The notes beneath the pieces were generated by a model, which saw nothing but the letters and a program-made list of their open reading frames with translations, did not search any database and had not been told where the DNA came from. The position numbers and the translations under genes are program-made. A DNA stretch of 38,759 nt, from positions 1-38,759 of the forward strand of contig JBBKXQ010000116.1 in the NCBI GenBank assembly GCA_037969565.1. The letters run 5' to 3'. Positions 7,308-14,462 of the stretch are shown here, piece by piece (within the stretch, counting starts at the first letter, position 1; every line of letters starts with the position of its first letter). The stretch comes from SZUA-35 sp037969565 (GTDB lineage: Bacteria; Actinomycetota; Acidimicrobiia; Acidimicrobiales; SZUA-35).

Positions 7308-8651
7308 TCAGAGCGGCAGATTGTCGTGCTTGCGGGGCCGCAGCTTTTCCCGTTTGGTCGAGAGAACCTCGAAGGCAGCGGCAAGGGTGGATCGTGTTTC
7401 CAGCGGGTCGATGACGGCCGAGATCGAGCCCCGCTCGGCGGTGGGGTAGGGCGTGAGGTAGCGAGCGTCGTATTCGGCTTCGAGGCTGATTCGCTCTTCG
7501 ACCGTTGCGTTGCGATGCAAGATCTCCACCGCTCCCTTGGCTCCCATCACGGCCACCTCGGCGGATGGCCAGGCCAGCATGAGATCGTTTCCCATGTTGC
7601 GGGAATCCATCACGATGTAGGCCCCGCCGTAGCTCTTCCGCAGAATCAAGCCCACACGAGGGACGGTTGCCCGGGCATAGGTGAACGCCAGTTGGGCTCC
7701 GTGGCGGATCATTCCCCGCCACTCGAGATCCTTTCCCGGAAGGAATCCCGATGTGTCGACGAGCGTGAGCAAGGGCACGTTGAAGGCATCGCAGAGCGAG
7801 ACGAACGATGCGCCCTTCTGGCTGGCCGGAATGTCGATGCTTCCGGCGAGGGCCTGGCTCTGATTGGCGACGACCCCGATCGACCGACCCCCGATGGAGC
7901 AGAACCCGGTGACGAGATTCGGAGCCCACGCCGCCCTCAACTCGATGAACTCGGAATCGTCGGCCAAGTCGCGAATGATGTCTCGAACGTCGTACGAGCC
8001 GGTGGCGCTGTCGGGAATTGTGGCTGCTGCGGTGGTGGTGAGACGGTCGACGGGGTCGTCGGTTTGGAGTGACGGTGGCAGTTGATCGACGTGATCGGGA
8101 AGATGATTGAGAACGGCCGAGATCATTTCCAGCGCGGCTTCCTCGTCGCTGACGACGAATGACGCAACACCGCTGGAGCGAGCGTGGGCCCCGGCCCCGC
8201 CGAGGGCTTGTTGGCTGATCGGCACACCGGTGTAGGACTCGACCATCGAGGGGCCTGAAACGTAGGCGTGGGCCCCTTCGACGAAGGCAACGACGTCAGC
8301 CAGGCCGAGCAACAGGGCCGGACCGGCGACGATTGGGCCGTTCACGACGAGCATGATCGGCACAACACCCGATGACGATGCCAACGCCCTTGCCGCCTGG
8401 CCCCAGGCCACGATGGCCTCGAAACCCTCGTCGATCGCCACGCCGTTGGTGCTCAGCACACCGACGATGGGGAGGCGCTTGTCGCGCGCCATTCGGAACC
8501 CGGACTCGAGCGTGAGTGCGTCGGCGGCAATGAGCCCTGCGGTCTCTTCGAGATCGAGACGGACCATCATCACGCGACGTCCATCGAGGTCGATCACCCG
8601 CGCTGACGCGTCGGAACCCGACGAGGCTCTGAGGGAGACGATTGCGGTCAT
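7308..8651 (-). CDS. Acyl-CoA carboxyltransferase (beta-subunit family), short form
   Basis: The crotonase-fold carboxyltransferase family that moves carboxyl from biotin to acyl-CoA. The C-terminal half is typical: LVDTSGFLPG, then IRHGAQLAFTYARATVPRV, RKSYGGAYIVM and WPSAEVAVMGAKGAVEI. At 447 residues it is shorter than the usual 510-540 because the N-terminal 60-80 residues, including the ERIDLLLD-type segment, are missing; the N-half is also divergent (TNGVAIDEG where SGGARIQEG is usual). No biotin-carrying alpha subunit lies nearby. It follows the LysR gene by 11 bases on the same strand, so the two are probably cotranscribed. It could be a carboxyltransferase with an unlinked partner, or a decarboxylase-like relative. 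Confidence 0.75.
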   Translation of the reverse strand: MTAIVSLRASSGSDASARVIDLDGRRVMMVRLDLEETAGLIAADALTLESGFRMARDKRLPIVGVLSTNGVAIDEGFEAIVAWGQAARALASSSGVVPIMLVVNGPIVAGPALLLGLADVVAFVEGAHAYVSGPSMVESYTGVPISQQALGGAGAHARSSGVASFVVSDEEAALEMISAVLNHLPDHVDQLPPSLQTDDPVDRLTTTAAATIPDSATGSYDVRDIIRDLADDSEFIELRAAWAPNLVTGFCSIGGRSIGVVANQSQALAGSIDIPASQKGASFVSLCDAFNVPLLTLVDTSGFLPGKDLEWRGMIRHGAQLAFTYARATVPRVGLILRKSYGGAYIVMDSRNMGNDLMLAWPSAEVAVMGAKGAVEILHRNATVEERISLEAEYDARYLTPYPTAERGSISAVIDPLETRSTLAAAFEVLSTKREKLRPRKHDNLPL

Positions 8652-8662
8652 CGCTGGGATGT

Positions 8663-9577
8663 CTACCGTTTCGAGACGAGATGTACGCCAGGAAGTTCTG
8701 GAGCGTGGGCGGCCACGACTTGGCCGGCTTGGTCAATGGCGGCCTGCGATGCAGCCGAGAGCATGCCTCGGCGTCTCACAGCCAGGCCGACCCGACGGCG
8801 GCCGAGTCCGGGGACGGCGATGCGAGTCCAGTCTCCGCCGACCCAATCCGGGGCGGCCGTTGCGGGAACGATGGCGACCCCGAATCCCTGGAACGCCAGT
8901 GACGTGAGGAGGCGAAGTCCGTCGACCTCGATCTTCGGTATCGGCGTGAGGCCGGCAGACCGAAACGCGGTGTCGATTTCTTGTCGGAACCCGGTGCCCG
9001 GCGAAGACAAGAGGAGTTCGTGCTTGGCGAGGCTGGCAAGGGTTGGCTCCTCCTTGCAGAACGGGTGATTGCTCGGGGCAATGACTTCGTTCTCTTCGTC
9101 GAACAGCGGGGTCGTTCGCAACTCGGGATCGTTCACGGGCAACGACACCACTGCGAAGTCGAGTTCACCCTCCAGGAGGCGAAGCGTGAGTGAGGTGGTG
9201 GAACCGTCGGCGACGAGGAGCTTGATGTCCGGTGTTTCGGTGGCCAGTCGGTCGACGAGCAGCGGTGTCAACCAGCGGGCCGTTGTGCCGATCACGCCAA
9301 CTCGGACGGTTCCCCGTGGTGCACCTCGGAGCGACGCAACGTCGGCTTCCAACGAGGTGAGTTCGTTCTGTATGCGCCGCACCCGGGCGATCACGGCCTC
9401 GCCCTCCTCGGTCGGTAGACCGGTGGCCCGATCGATCAGGACGGCGTCGAGTTCCCGTTCGAGGCGGGCGACGTGGGTGGAGATGTTCGATTGCACGGTG
9501 TGGGTGGCTCGAGCGGCGGCCGTGAAGCCCCCGTGTTCGATCACGGCGAGAAAGGCCTGGAGTTGGCGGAGATCCAT
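8663..9577 (-). CDS. LysR-family transcriptional regulator
   Basis: The 304-residue product starts MDLRQLQAFLAVIEHGGFTAA, the standard LysR winged-helix opening (HTH about residues 18-40, AARATHTVQSNISTHVARLE), followed by a substrate-binding domain (about 90-290, starting GTVRVGVIG). The chosen ATG gives the normal family N-terminus; an upstream in-frame start would add 23 atypical residues. It sits upstream of, and 11 bases from, the carboxyltransferase gene, so that gene is the likely target; the ligand is unknown. Confidence 0.88.
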   Translation of the reverse strand: MDLRQLQAFLAVIEHGGFTAAARATHTVQSNISTHVARLERELDAVLIDRATGLPTEEGEAVIARVRRIQNELTSLEADVASLRGAPRGTVRVGVIGTTARWLTPLLVDRLATETPDIKLLVADGSTTSLTLRLLEGELDFAVVSLPVNDPELRTTPLFDEENEVIAPSNHPFCKEEPTLASLAKHELLLSSPGTGFRQEIDTAFRSAGLTPIPKIEVDGLRLLTSLAFQGFGVAIVPATAAPDWVGGDWTRIAVPGLGRRRVGLAVRRRGMLSAASQAAIDQAGQVVAAHAPELPGVHLVSKR

Positions 9578-9678
9578 CGTTGCGAATGATCGCACAGCCC
9601 GGCGCCATCGACAGGGAAAGTGGCCCGTAGAAATCGTAACGATCACAAAAAGAGATAGGAACTATCGAGCCGAACACC

Positions 9679-9707
9679 TAGACAGATGAAGGGGTCGTGC
9701 GTATATT
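9679..9707 (+). promoter_or_regulatory. Sigma-70-type promoter of the C-loop small RNA
   Basis: TAGACA (9679-9684), a 17-base spacer and TATATT (9702-9707) form one of the best promoter matches in the window. Initiation is expected near 9714-9716, just before the first hairpin. Confidence 0.7.
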
Positions 9708-9714
9708 TGCAAGC

Positions 9715-9848
9715 ACAACGAAATGCGGTTCTTCGATCCCCCTCGTAAGAACCGCATTCCCGGTGATCCAACTTGGTCCCCCTTGGTTGGACGCCCGCAG
9801 AGACCCAGACTCTCGATCCCCCTTGAGAGCTGGGTCTCGCACTTTTTC
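9715..9848 (+). ncRNA. 6C-like small RNA: three hairpins, each with a UCCCCCU loop
   Basis: Three stem-loops follow the promoter. Stem 1 is AATGCGGTTCTT (9722-9733) with AAGAACCGCATT (9747-9758). Stem 2 is TCCAAC (9767-9772) with GTTGGA (9786-9791). Stem 3 is GAGACCCAG plus CTCTC (9800-9814, one bulged A) with GAGAGCTGGGTCTC (9825-9838). The loops carry TCCCCCT, with C-runs at 9738-9742, 9778-9782 and 9818-9822, a spacing of exactly 40 bases. Stem 3 is followed by TTTTT. Actinobacterial 6C RNA is known for two hairpins with six-C loops and an intrinsic terminator; this looks like a relative with five-C loops and a third C-loop in the terminator hairpin. It lies between divergent LysR and convergent aconitase genes. 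C-rich loops are expected to pair with G-rich ribosome-binding sites. Confidence 0.8.
9800..9847 (+). terminator. Intrinsic terminator of the small RNA
   Basis: A 14-bp stem with one bulge (9800-9814 with 9825-9838) is followed four bases later by TTTTT (9843-9847). It lies 27 bases from the aconitase stop, so it might also affect transcripts arriving from aconitase. Confidence 0.8.
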
Positions 9849-9874
9849 CACGGCGGCGTGCCGCCTCGCAGATT

Positions 9875-12154
9875 TCAGCCGGCGAGGTTCTTGCGGATCA
9901 CGTTGAGCGCAGAACCGGCCCTGAACCAGGTGATCTGGTCATCGGAGAACGTGTGGTTGGTGTCGAAGGTCCAACGCTCGCCCTCGGGCGTGGTCACCTG
10001 AATCGTCACCGGACGTCCGGGAGCGAGATCGTCGAGGCCAAGCACGGTGATGCGGTCGTCCTCACCGATTCGGTCGTAGTCGGCCGAGTCGTCGAAGGTG
10101 AGGGGCAGCATGCCCTGCTTCTTCAGGTTGGTCTCGTGAATTCGGGCGAAGCTGCGAGCGATCGCCACGAGGCCGAGTCGGAAACGGGGCTCCATCGCGG
10201 CGTGCTCGCGGCTCGAACCCTCACCCATGTTCTCGTCGCCGATGACTACCCAGGGCTGGCCGGCCTCGTGGTAGGCCTTCGCCATGTCGGGAAAACTCTG
10301 TCGCTCACCCGTGAGCTGGTTCTTGCCCATCCCGACGATGTTCTCGTTGTAGGCACTCACGGCCCCGAGATAGAGGTTGCCAGAGATGTTCTCGAGGTGG
10401 CCTCGGTACTTCAACCACGGCCCCGCCATCGAGATGTGGTCGGTCGTGAACTTGCCATGGGCTTTCACGAGCACCGGGAGGTCGATGTAGTCGCTGTTGG
10501 GCCGCGGTTCGAAAGGAGCCAGCAGTTGGAGCCGGTCGGATGTTGGTGAGACGGCGACCGAGATGTCGGAACCATCTTCGGGGGGAGCGATGAAGGTGTC
10601 TTCGCCTCGATCGAACCCTTGCGGCGGCAACTCGATACCGACGGGCACCGACAACCGAACTTCTTCGCCGGCGTCGTTCGTGAGCGTGCCGTTGATGGGG
10701 TCGAAGTCGACGCGTCCGGCGAGCGCGAGGGCCATGACGGTTTCCGGACTCGTGACGAAAGCGAGCGTGGCGGCGTCGCCGTCGTTTCGCTTGGGGAAGT
10801 TGCGGTTGTAGGAGGTGACGATGACGTTTGTCTCGCCGTCCTTGTGGCTCTCGGAGCGGTCCCACTGACCGATACACGGACCGCAGGCGTTGGCCAGCAC
10901 GGTTGCGCCCAAGGCCTCGAAGTCGGCAAGCAGTCCGTCGCGTTCGATGGTCGCCCGCACCTGTTCCGAACCGGGCGTGATCAAGAGCTGGGTCTTGATG
11001 GTGAGCCCCTTTGCCGCTGCTTCTCGAGCGATCGAAGCCGCTCGCGTGATGTCTTCATACGACGAGTTCGTGCAGCTGCCGATCAGGGCCGAGCTGATCT
11101 CGAGGGGCCAGCCGTTGGCCGTTGCCTCCGCGCCCAGGTCTTTGACTTCCCGAGCGAGATCGGGTGTGTGGGGCCCGTTGATGTGGGGGGTGAGGGTGTT
11201 GAGGTCGATCTCGATGACCTGGTCGTAGTAGTCGGCGGGATTGGCGAGAACCTCGTCGTCGGGACGCAGGTGATGGGCAACGGCATTCGCAGCGTCGGCA
11301 ACGGCTTCGCGTCCCGTGCTCTTCAGGTACCGAGCCATCGCATCGTCGTACCCGAAGATCGATGTGGTGGCGCCGATCTCGGCCCCCATGTTGCAGATCG
11401 TTGCCTTCCCGGTGGCGCTGAGGCTCTGGGCCCCCTCGCCGATGTATTCAACGATGGCTCCGGTTCCACCCTTCACGGTGAGGATCTCGGCAACCTTCAG
11501 AATGACGTCTTTCGGCGCCGACCAACCGCTGAGCTCGCCCGTGAGGTTGACGGCGATGAGCTTCGGGAATCGGACATTCCAGGGGAAGCCGGTCATCACG
11601 TCGACGGCATCGGCCCCGCCCACGCCGATGGCGATCATGCCGAGTCCGCCGCCATTGGGTGTGTGGCTGTCGGTTCCGATCATCATCCCGCCGGGAAAGG
11701 CGTAATTCTCGAGGACGACCTGGTGGATGATGCCGCTACCGGGGGCCCAGAAGCCGCCGCCGTACTTGGCACTGATGCTCTCGAGGAAGTTGTAGACCTC
11801 TTCGTTGGTGTCGATGGCGCGAAGCAGATCTCGCTTGGCCTCGACCTTGGCCTGGATGAGGTGGTCGCAGTGCGTGGTGGTGGGAACCTGGACCTCTCGA
11901 AGTCCGGCGGTGTCGAACTGGAGCCACGCCATCTGGGCGGTGGCGTCCTGCATGGCAACCCGGTCGGGTCGGAAGTCGACATAGCTCACACCCCGCTCGG
12001 TCTCGGCCCCCATTTGATCGAGGTGGTTGGCCAGGATCTTTTCGGTGAGCGTCAATCCCTTGCCCCGTTTGGTGCGAAAGGCAGCAACCCGCTCGTCGAG
12101 CGTGGCGTACACGTCGTTGATGAGTTCGATGGGGGTTTCGGGTCCTACGGCCAT
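9875..12154 (-). CDS. acn: Aconitate hydratase, mitochondrial type
   Basis: Interconverts citrate and isocitrate using a [4Fe-4S] cluster. The 759-residue product has the cluster cysteines in IGSCTNSSYED and ANACGPCIGQWDR, the substrate loop GEGSSREHAA near the C-terminus, and TTTHCDHLI and GTDSHTPNGGG in the N-half, all as in mitochondrial-type aconitases. Length is normal. ATG at 12154 is preceded by GGAG five bases upstream on the minus strand. The upstream region is shared with a divergent GntR gene and contains a repeat that overlaps the probable -35 box. Confidence 0.95.
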   Translation of the reverse strand: MAVGPETPIELINDVYATLDERVAAFRTKRGKGLTLTEKILANHLDQMGAETERGVSYVDFRPDRVAMQDATAQMAWLQFDTAGLREVQVPTTTHCDHLIQAKVEAKRDLLRAIDTNEEVYNFLESISAKYGGGFWAPGSGIIHQVVLENYAFPGGMMIGTDSHTPNGGGLGMIAIGVGGADAVDVMTGFPWNVRFPKLIAVNLTGELSGWSAPKDVILKVAEILTVKGGTGAIVEYIGEGAQSLSATGKATICNMGAEIGATTSIFGYDDAMARYLKSTGREAVADAANAVAHHLRPDDEVLANPADYYDQVIEIDLNTLTPHINGPHTPDLAREVKDLGAEATANGWPLEISSALIGSCTNSSYEDITRAASIAREAAAKGLTIKTQLLITPGSEQVRATIERDGLLADFEALGATVLANACGPCIGQWDRSESHKDGETNVIVTSYNRNFPKRNDGDAATLAFVTSPETVMALALAGRVDFDPINGTLTNDAGEEVRLSVPVGIELPPQGFDRGEDTFIAPPEDGSDISVAVSPTSDRLQLLAPFEPRPNSDYIDLPVLVKAHGKFTTDHISMAGPWLKYRGHLENISGNLYLGAVSAYNENIVGMGKNQLTGERQSFPDMAKAYHEAGQPWVVIGDENMGEGSSREHAAMEPRFRLGLVAIARSFARIHETNLKKQGMLPLTFDDSADYDRIGEDDRITVLGLDDLAPGRPVTIQVTTPEGERWTFDTNHTFSDDQITWFRAGSALNVIRKNLAG

Positions 12155-12178
12155 TTGCGCTCCGTGATATTTCTCCGG

Positions 12179-12219
12179 TCTATACCGGCTCGACAAGATG
12201 TGATACAACCTTAATACAA
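12179..12219. promoter_or_regulatory. Shared acn/gntR control region: acn promoter overlapping a direct repeat
   Basis: On the minus strand TTGTAT (12203-12208), 18 bases and TATAGA (12179-12184) form a probable acn promoter. On the plus strand ATACAA occurs at 12203-12208 and again at 12214-12219, one helical turn (11 bp) apart. The repeat covers the acn -35 box and abuts the GTG of gntR, as expected of an operator used by the GntR protein for both genes. Confidence 0.5.
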
Positions 12220-12948
12220 GTGAGAACGATCCGCTACCAAGAAATCGCAGACGATCTACGTACCCGCCTCGCGGTCGGTGATTTCGTCGCCGCACGGAAC
12301 CTCCCGACCGAGGCCCAGTTGGGAGCGTCGTACGACGCGAGCCGAGTCACGATCCGTAAGGCCCTCGAATTGCTCCGAGGTGAGGGGCTCGTCGACTCCC
12401 GACAAGGCTTCGGATGGTTCGCGGCGACGAAGCGGCTCCCTCAGACCCTCGCCGGCCTGGCCACCATCGAGCGTCAACTGGCTGATTCGGGTCGACGATC
12501 CGAGCGTCGGGTCATCGACTTCCAGTTCGTGGATGCCCCGCCCCACGTTGCTTCTCTGCTCGGCCCCCGAGTGCTCGAGACCCGACGGTTGAACCTCGCC
12601 GATGGTGTTCCGTTCGCTCGCGTCACCGTGTGGTGTCGGGAATCCCTCGGAGCCGAACTCTCGAAAGCCGATGTCGAACGAGCCAGCTTCTACGAACTGC
12701 TCCCCATCGATGTCCGAGGTGCGACGCAAACCATCGGAGCGTCCCTCATCGGCCGTGTCGACGCCGCCCTTCTCGACGTTCCGGTTGCCAGCGCAGGACT
12801 CGTCGTGCAGCGCGTCACGCACGACCGCGCCGGTCGGGCCGTGCTGGTTTCCGAGCACGTCTTTCCCGGACACCTCACCGAATTCGTGGCCGAGCTTCCA
12901 ACGGCCGACGACGAGGCATCACCGGCCGGGCTGCGTCTCGTCGACTGA
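12220..12948 (+). CDS. GntR-family transcriptional regulator (HutC/UTRA type)
   Basis: The 242-residue product has a GntR winged helix (about residues 1-70; LPTEAQLGASYDASRVTIRKALELLRGEGLV) and a C-terminal UTRA ligand-binding domain (about 85-230; ending with LVVQRVTHDRAGRAVLVSEHVFPGH). UTRA domains usually sense small metabolites such as sugars or amino acid derivatives; the ligand here is not known. The gene is divergent from aconitase with 65 bases between the starts, so autoregulation and control of acn are plausible. The GTG start is the first possible codon after the direct repeat. An intrinsic terminator follows the gene. Confidence 0.88.
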   Translation: MRTIRYQEIADDLRTRLAVGDFVAARNLPTEAQLGASYDASRVTIRKALELLRGEGLVDSRQGFGWFAATKRLPQTLAGLATIERQLADSGRRSERRVIDFQFVDAPPHVASLLGPRVLETRRLNLADGVPFARVTVWCRESLGAELSKADVERASFYELLPIDVRGATQTIGASLIGRVDAALLDVPVASAGLVVQRVTHDRAGRAVLVSEHVFPGHLTEFVAELPTADDEASPAGLRLVD

Positions 12949-12995
12949 CAAACGAGGCGGATCGGCAAACCACCCCACGGCCGACTGGAAAAAGC

Positions 12996-13039
12996 GAACG
13001 GGTCCTGGGCGGAGGGAGTGCCGAGGACCCGTTCTTCTT
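12996..13039. terminator. Intrinsic terminator between gntR and nitroreductase
   Basis: GAACGGGTCCT (12996-13006) pairs perfectly with AGGACCCGTTC (13024-13034), followed by TTCTT. An A-rich stretch on the other side (GAAAAA, 12988-12993) allows it to serve the convergent gene as well. The rest of the gap up to 13176 shows nothing further. Confidence 0.75.
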
Positions 13040-13176
13040 AAACGTTAACCGATCACCCGCCCCGAAGTGGCATCGCGACGGTTCTTGTTTTCCTCAAGTT
13101 CTGGTCCGAATCCGATCCCAATCCTTGGATTCCCTGACCCGCTATGCAGGCCGCACCCGGCTACTTTCGCCGTTGC

Positions 13177-13821
13177 TCACCAAGTGTCCCAGTGGATCAG
13201 ATCGGCGGCCGGGAGGCGTTTGGCCAGCTTGAAATCAGTGCCGATCGTGTAGGCGACGGGAAAGAGTCCGGCCTGGGTGTAGCGGTCGAATGGGATTCCG
13301 AGAATTTCGGCCGCTTCCTTCTCGCTGGGCAGGTGGAGGGTGGTCCATGCCGATCCGAGACCTCGCTCGCGCAGGGCCAGCATGAAGCTCCAGACGGCGG
13401 GAAGTATGGAACCCCAGGCGCCTGCTTGCATCGCCGCGGGTGTTCCCTCGCCGAGGCGTCCCTCGATGATCGGAATGACCAGGTAGGGCGCCCTTGCGAA
13501 GTTGTCAGCCAGGTACTGGGCTGAGGATTTCACCTGGCTCTGACTGGCGGCTCGTACGTCGTCGGTGCCGTATTCGCGGCCAGGCTGTTGGGCGTAGTGG
13601 GCGAAGTTCTTGGCGTAGAGATCACAGATGGCCTGCTTCTTCTCGGGGTCGCCGATCACCATCCACTGCCATCCCTGGCTGTTCGATCCGGTCGGAGCCT
13701 GCAGCGCGATGTCGATGCACTCTTCGATGATCTTGGGATCGACTTCTCGGTCGAAGTCGAGCCGCTTGCGTACCGAGCGAGTGGTCGTGAGTACTTCGTC
13801 GGCGCTGAGATTGAGTTTCAT
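13177..13821 (-). CDS. Nitroreductase-family FMN oxidoreductase
   Basis: The 214-residue product has the family's FMN-binding entry (TRSVRKRLDFDREVDPKIIEE), QAPTGSNSQGWQWMVI and the C-terminal block GSAWTTLHLPSEKEAAEILGIP. Such enzymes transfer hydride from NAD(P)H via FMN to nitro compounds, quinones or other acceptors; the substrate cannot be told from sequence. I chose ATG 13821 (MKLNLSADEVL); ATG 13833 would add four residues. No clear Shine-Dalgarno sequence is present. The start lies only 25 bases from that of a divergent lipoprotein gene. Confidence 0.85.
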   Translation of the reverse strand: MKLNLSADEVLTTTRSVRKRLDFDREVDPKIIEECIDIALQAPTGSNSQGWQWMVIGDPEKKQAICDLYAKNFAHYAQQPGREYGTDDVRAASQSQVKSSAQYLADNFARAPYLVIPIIEGRLGEGTPAAMQAGAWGSILPAVWSFMLALRERGLGSAWTTLHLPSEKEAAEILGIPFDRYTQAGLFPVAYTIGTDFKLAKRLPAADLIHWDTW

Positions 13822-13846
13822 GAGCGCCAACATTGGCCGATAGGGG

Positions 13847-14386
13847 ATGGTGCGTCCACTTCGCCCCAACCTTGCTGTTCTGATTCTGGGCCTCTGTTTG
13901 GCGTTGACCGCCTGCACGGGAGCCGACGAGCCGGCAGAGCTTTCGCGGGATGAGGTTCTGACTGCTTATGCCGGCCAAGGGCTGGAACCGGGAGTGGCCG
14001 AGTGTGTCATCGGGCTCGGCGAACGTGAAGTCGAGCTGGCCGAACTCGCTCCGGGAGCCGACGTGGATGACATGACCGGAGCCTTGGTCGCCGAGGTCAT
14101 TGCCAGCTGCGAGGATGCTGCGTCGATCCTGAGCGCCGAACCGCCGGCGCCAGAGGTATTGGCCTTCGATGCGGGACCGTTCGCCTTTGGTGACGACAAT
14201 CGGCTGGACTTCCTCTACACCCAGTGCGAGGCGGGTGACGGCCGGGCCTGTGATCGGTTGTGGACCGATGCCCCGATCGGCAGCGAATACGAACAATTCG
14301 GGGTCACCTGTGGCAACCGACCTGATCTGCTCGATTGCACCGCCGAACTCGTGCTCGATGACGGAGCGACACGCAACCCGGAGTGA
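13847..14386 (+). CDS. Secreted lipoprotein, function unknown
   Basis: The N-terminus is a lipoprotein signal: positive residues, a hydrophobic core (LAVLILGLCLALTA) and lipobox LTAC with Cys at residue 23. The mature part is acidic and Cys-containing. A C-terminal block reading CEAGDGRACDRLW, SEYEQFG and TCGNR recurs in many actinobacterial membrane or secreted proteins of unknown function. The protein should be anchored on the outer face of the cytoplasmic membrane. It is divergent from nitroreductase and followed by a 16-bp tandem repeat. Confidence 0.75.
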   Translation: MVRPLRPNLAVLILGLCLALTACTGADEPAELSRDEVLTAYAGQGLEPGVAECVIGLGEREVELAELAPGADVDDMTGALVAEVIASCEDAASILSAEPPAPEVLAFDAGPFAFGDDNRLDFLYTQCEAGDGRACDRLWTDAPIGSEYEQFGVTCGNRPDLLDCTAELVLDDGATRNPE

Positions 14387-14402
14387 GCAGTCGGCAGGCT
14401 GA

Positions 14403-14460
14403 GACTGATCCGTGAAGTGACTGATCTGTGCTGTGACTGATCCGTGCTGTGACTGACTGT
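14403..14460. repeat. 16-bp tandem repeat, about 3.5 copies, between convergent genes
   Basis: GACTGATCCGTGAAGT (14403-14418), GACTGATCTGTGCTGT (14419-14434), GACTGATCCGTGCTGT (14435-14450) and a partial GACTGACTGT fill the gap between the lipoprotein stop and the xylB stop. Confidence 0.9.
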
Positions 14461-14462
14461 GC

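Noticed and set aside
9585..9590. Possible leaderless -10 box before the LysR gene
   Set aside because: The minus-strand hexamer is ATCATT, which does not fit TAnnnT.
9722..9838. The three hairpins considered as integron attC sites or REP elements
   Set aside because: There are no integrase-type core sites or cassettes, stems differ while loops are identical, and a promoter and terminator flank the set, which fits a small RNA.
10619..12214. A plus-strand open frame of 531 codons opposite aconitase
   Set aside because: Aconitase on the other strand has all catalytic motifs; the plus-strand product is not protein-like.
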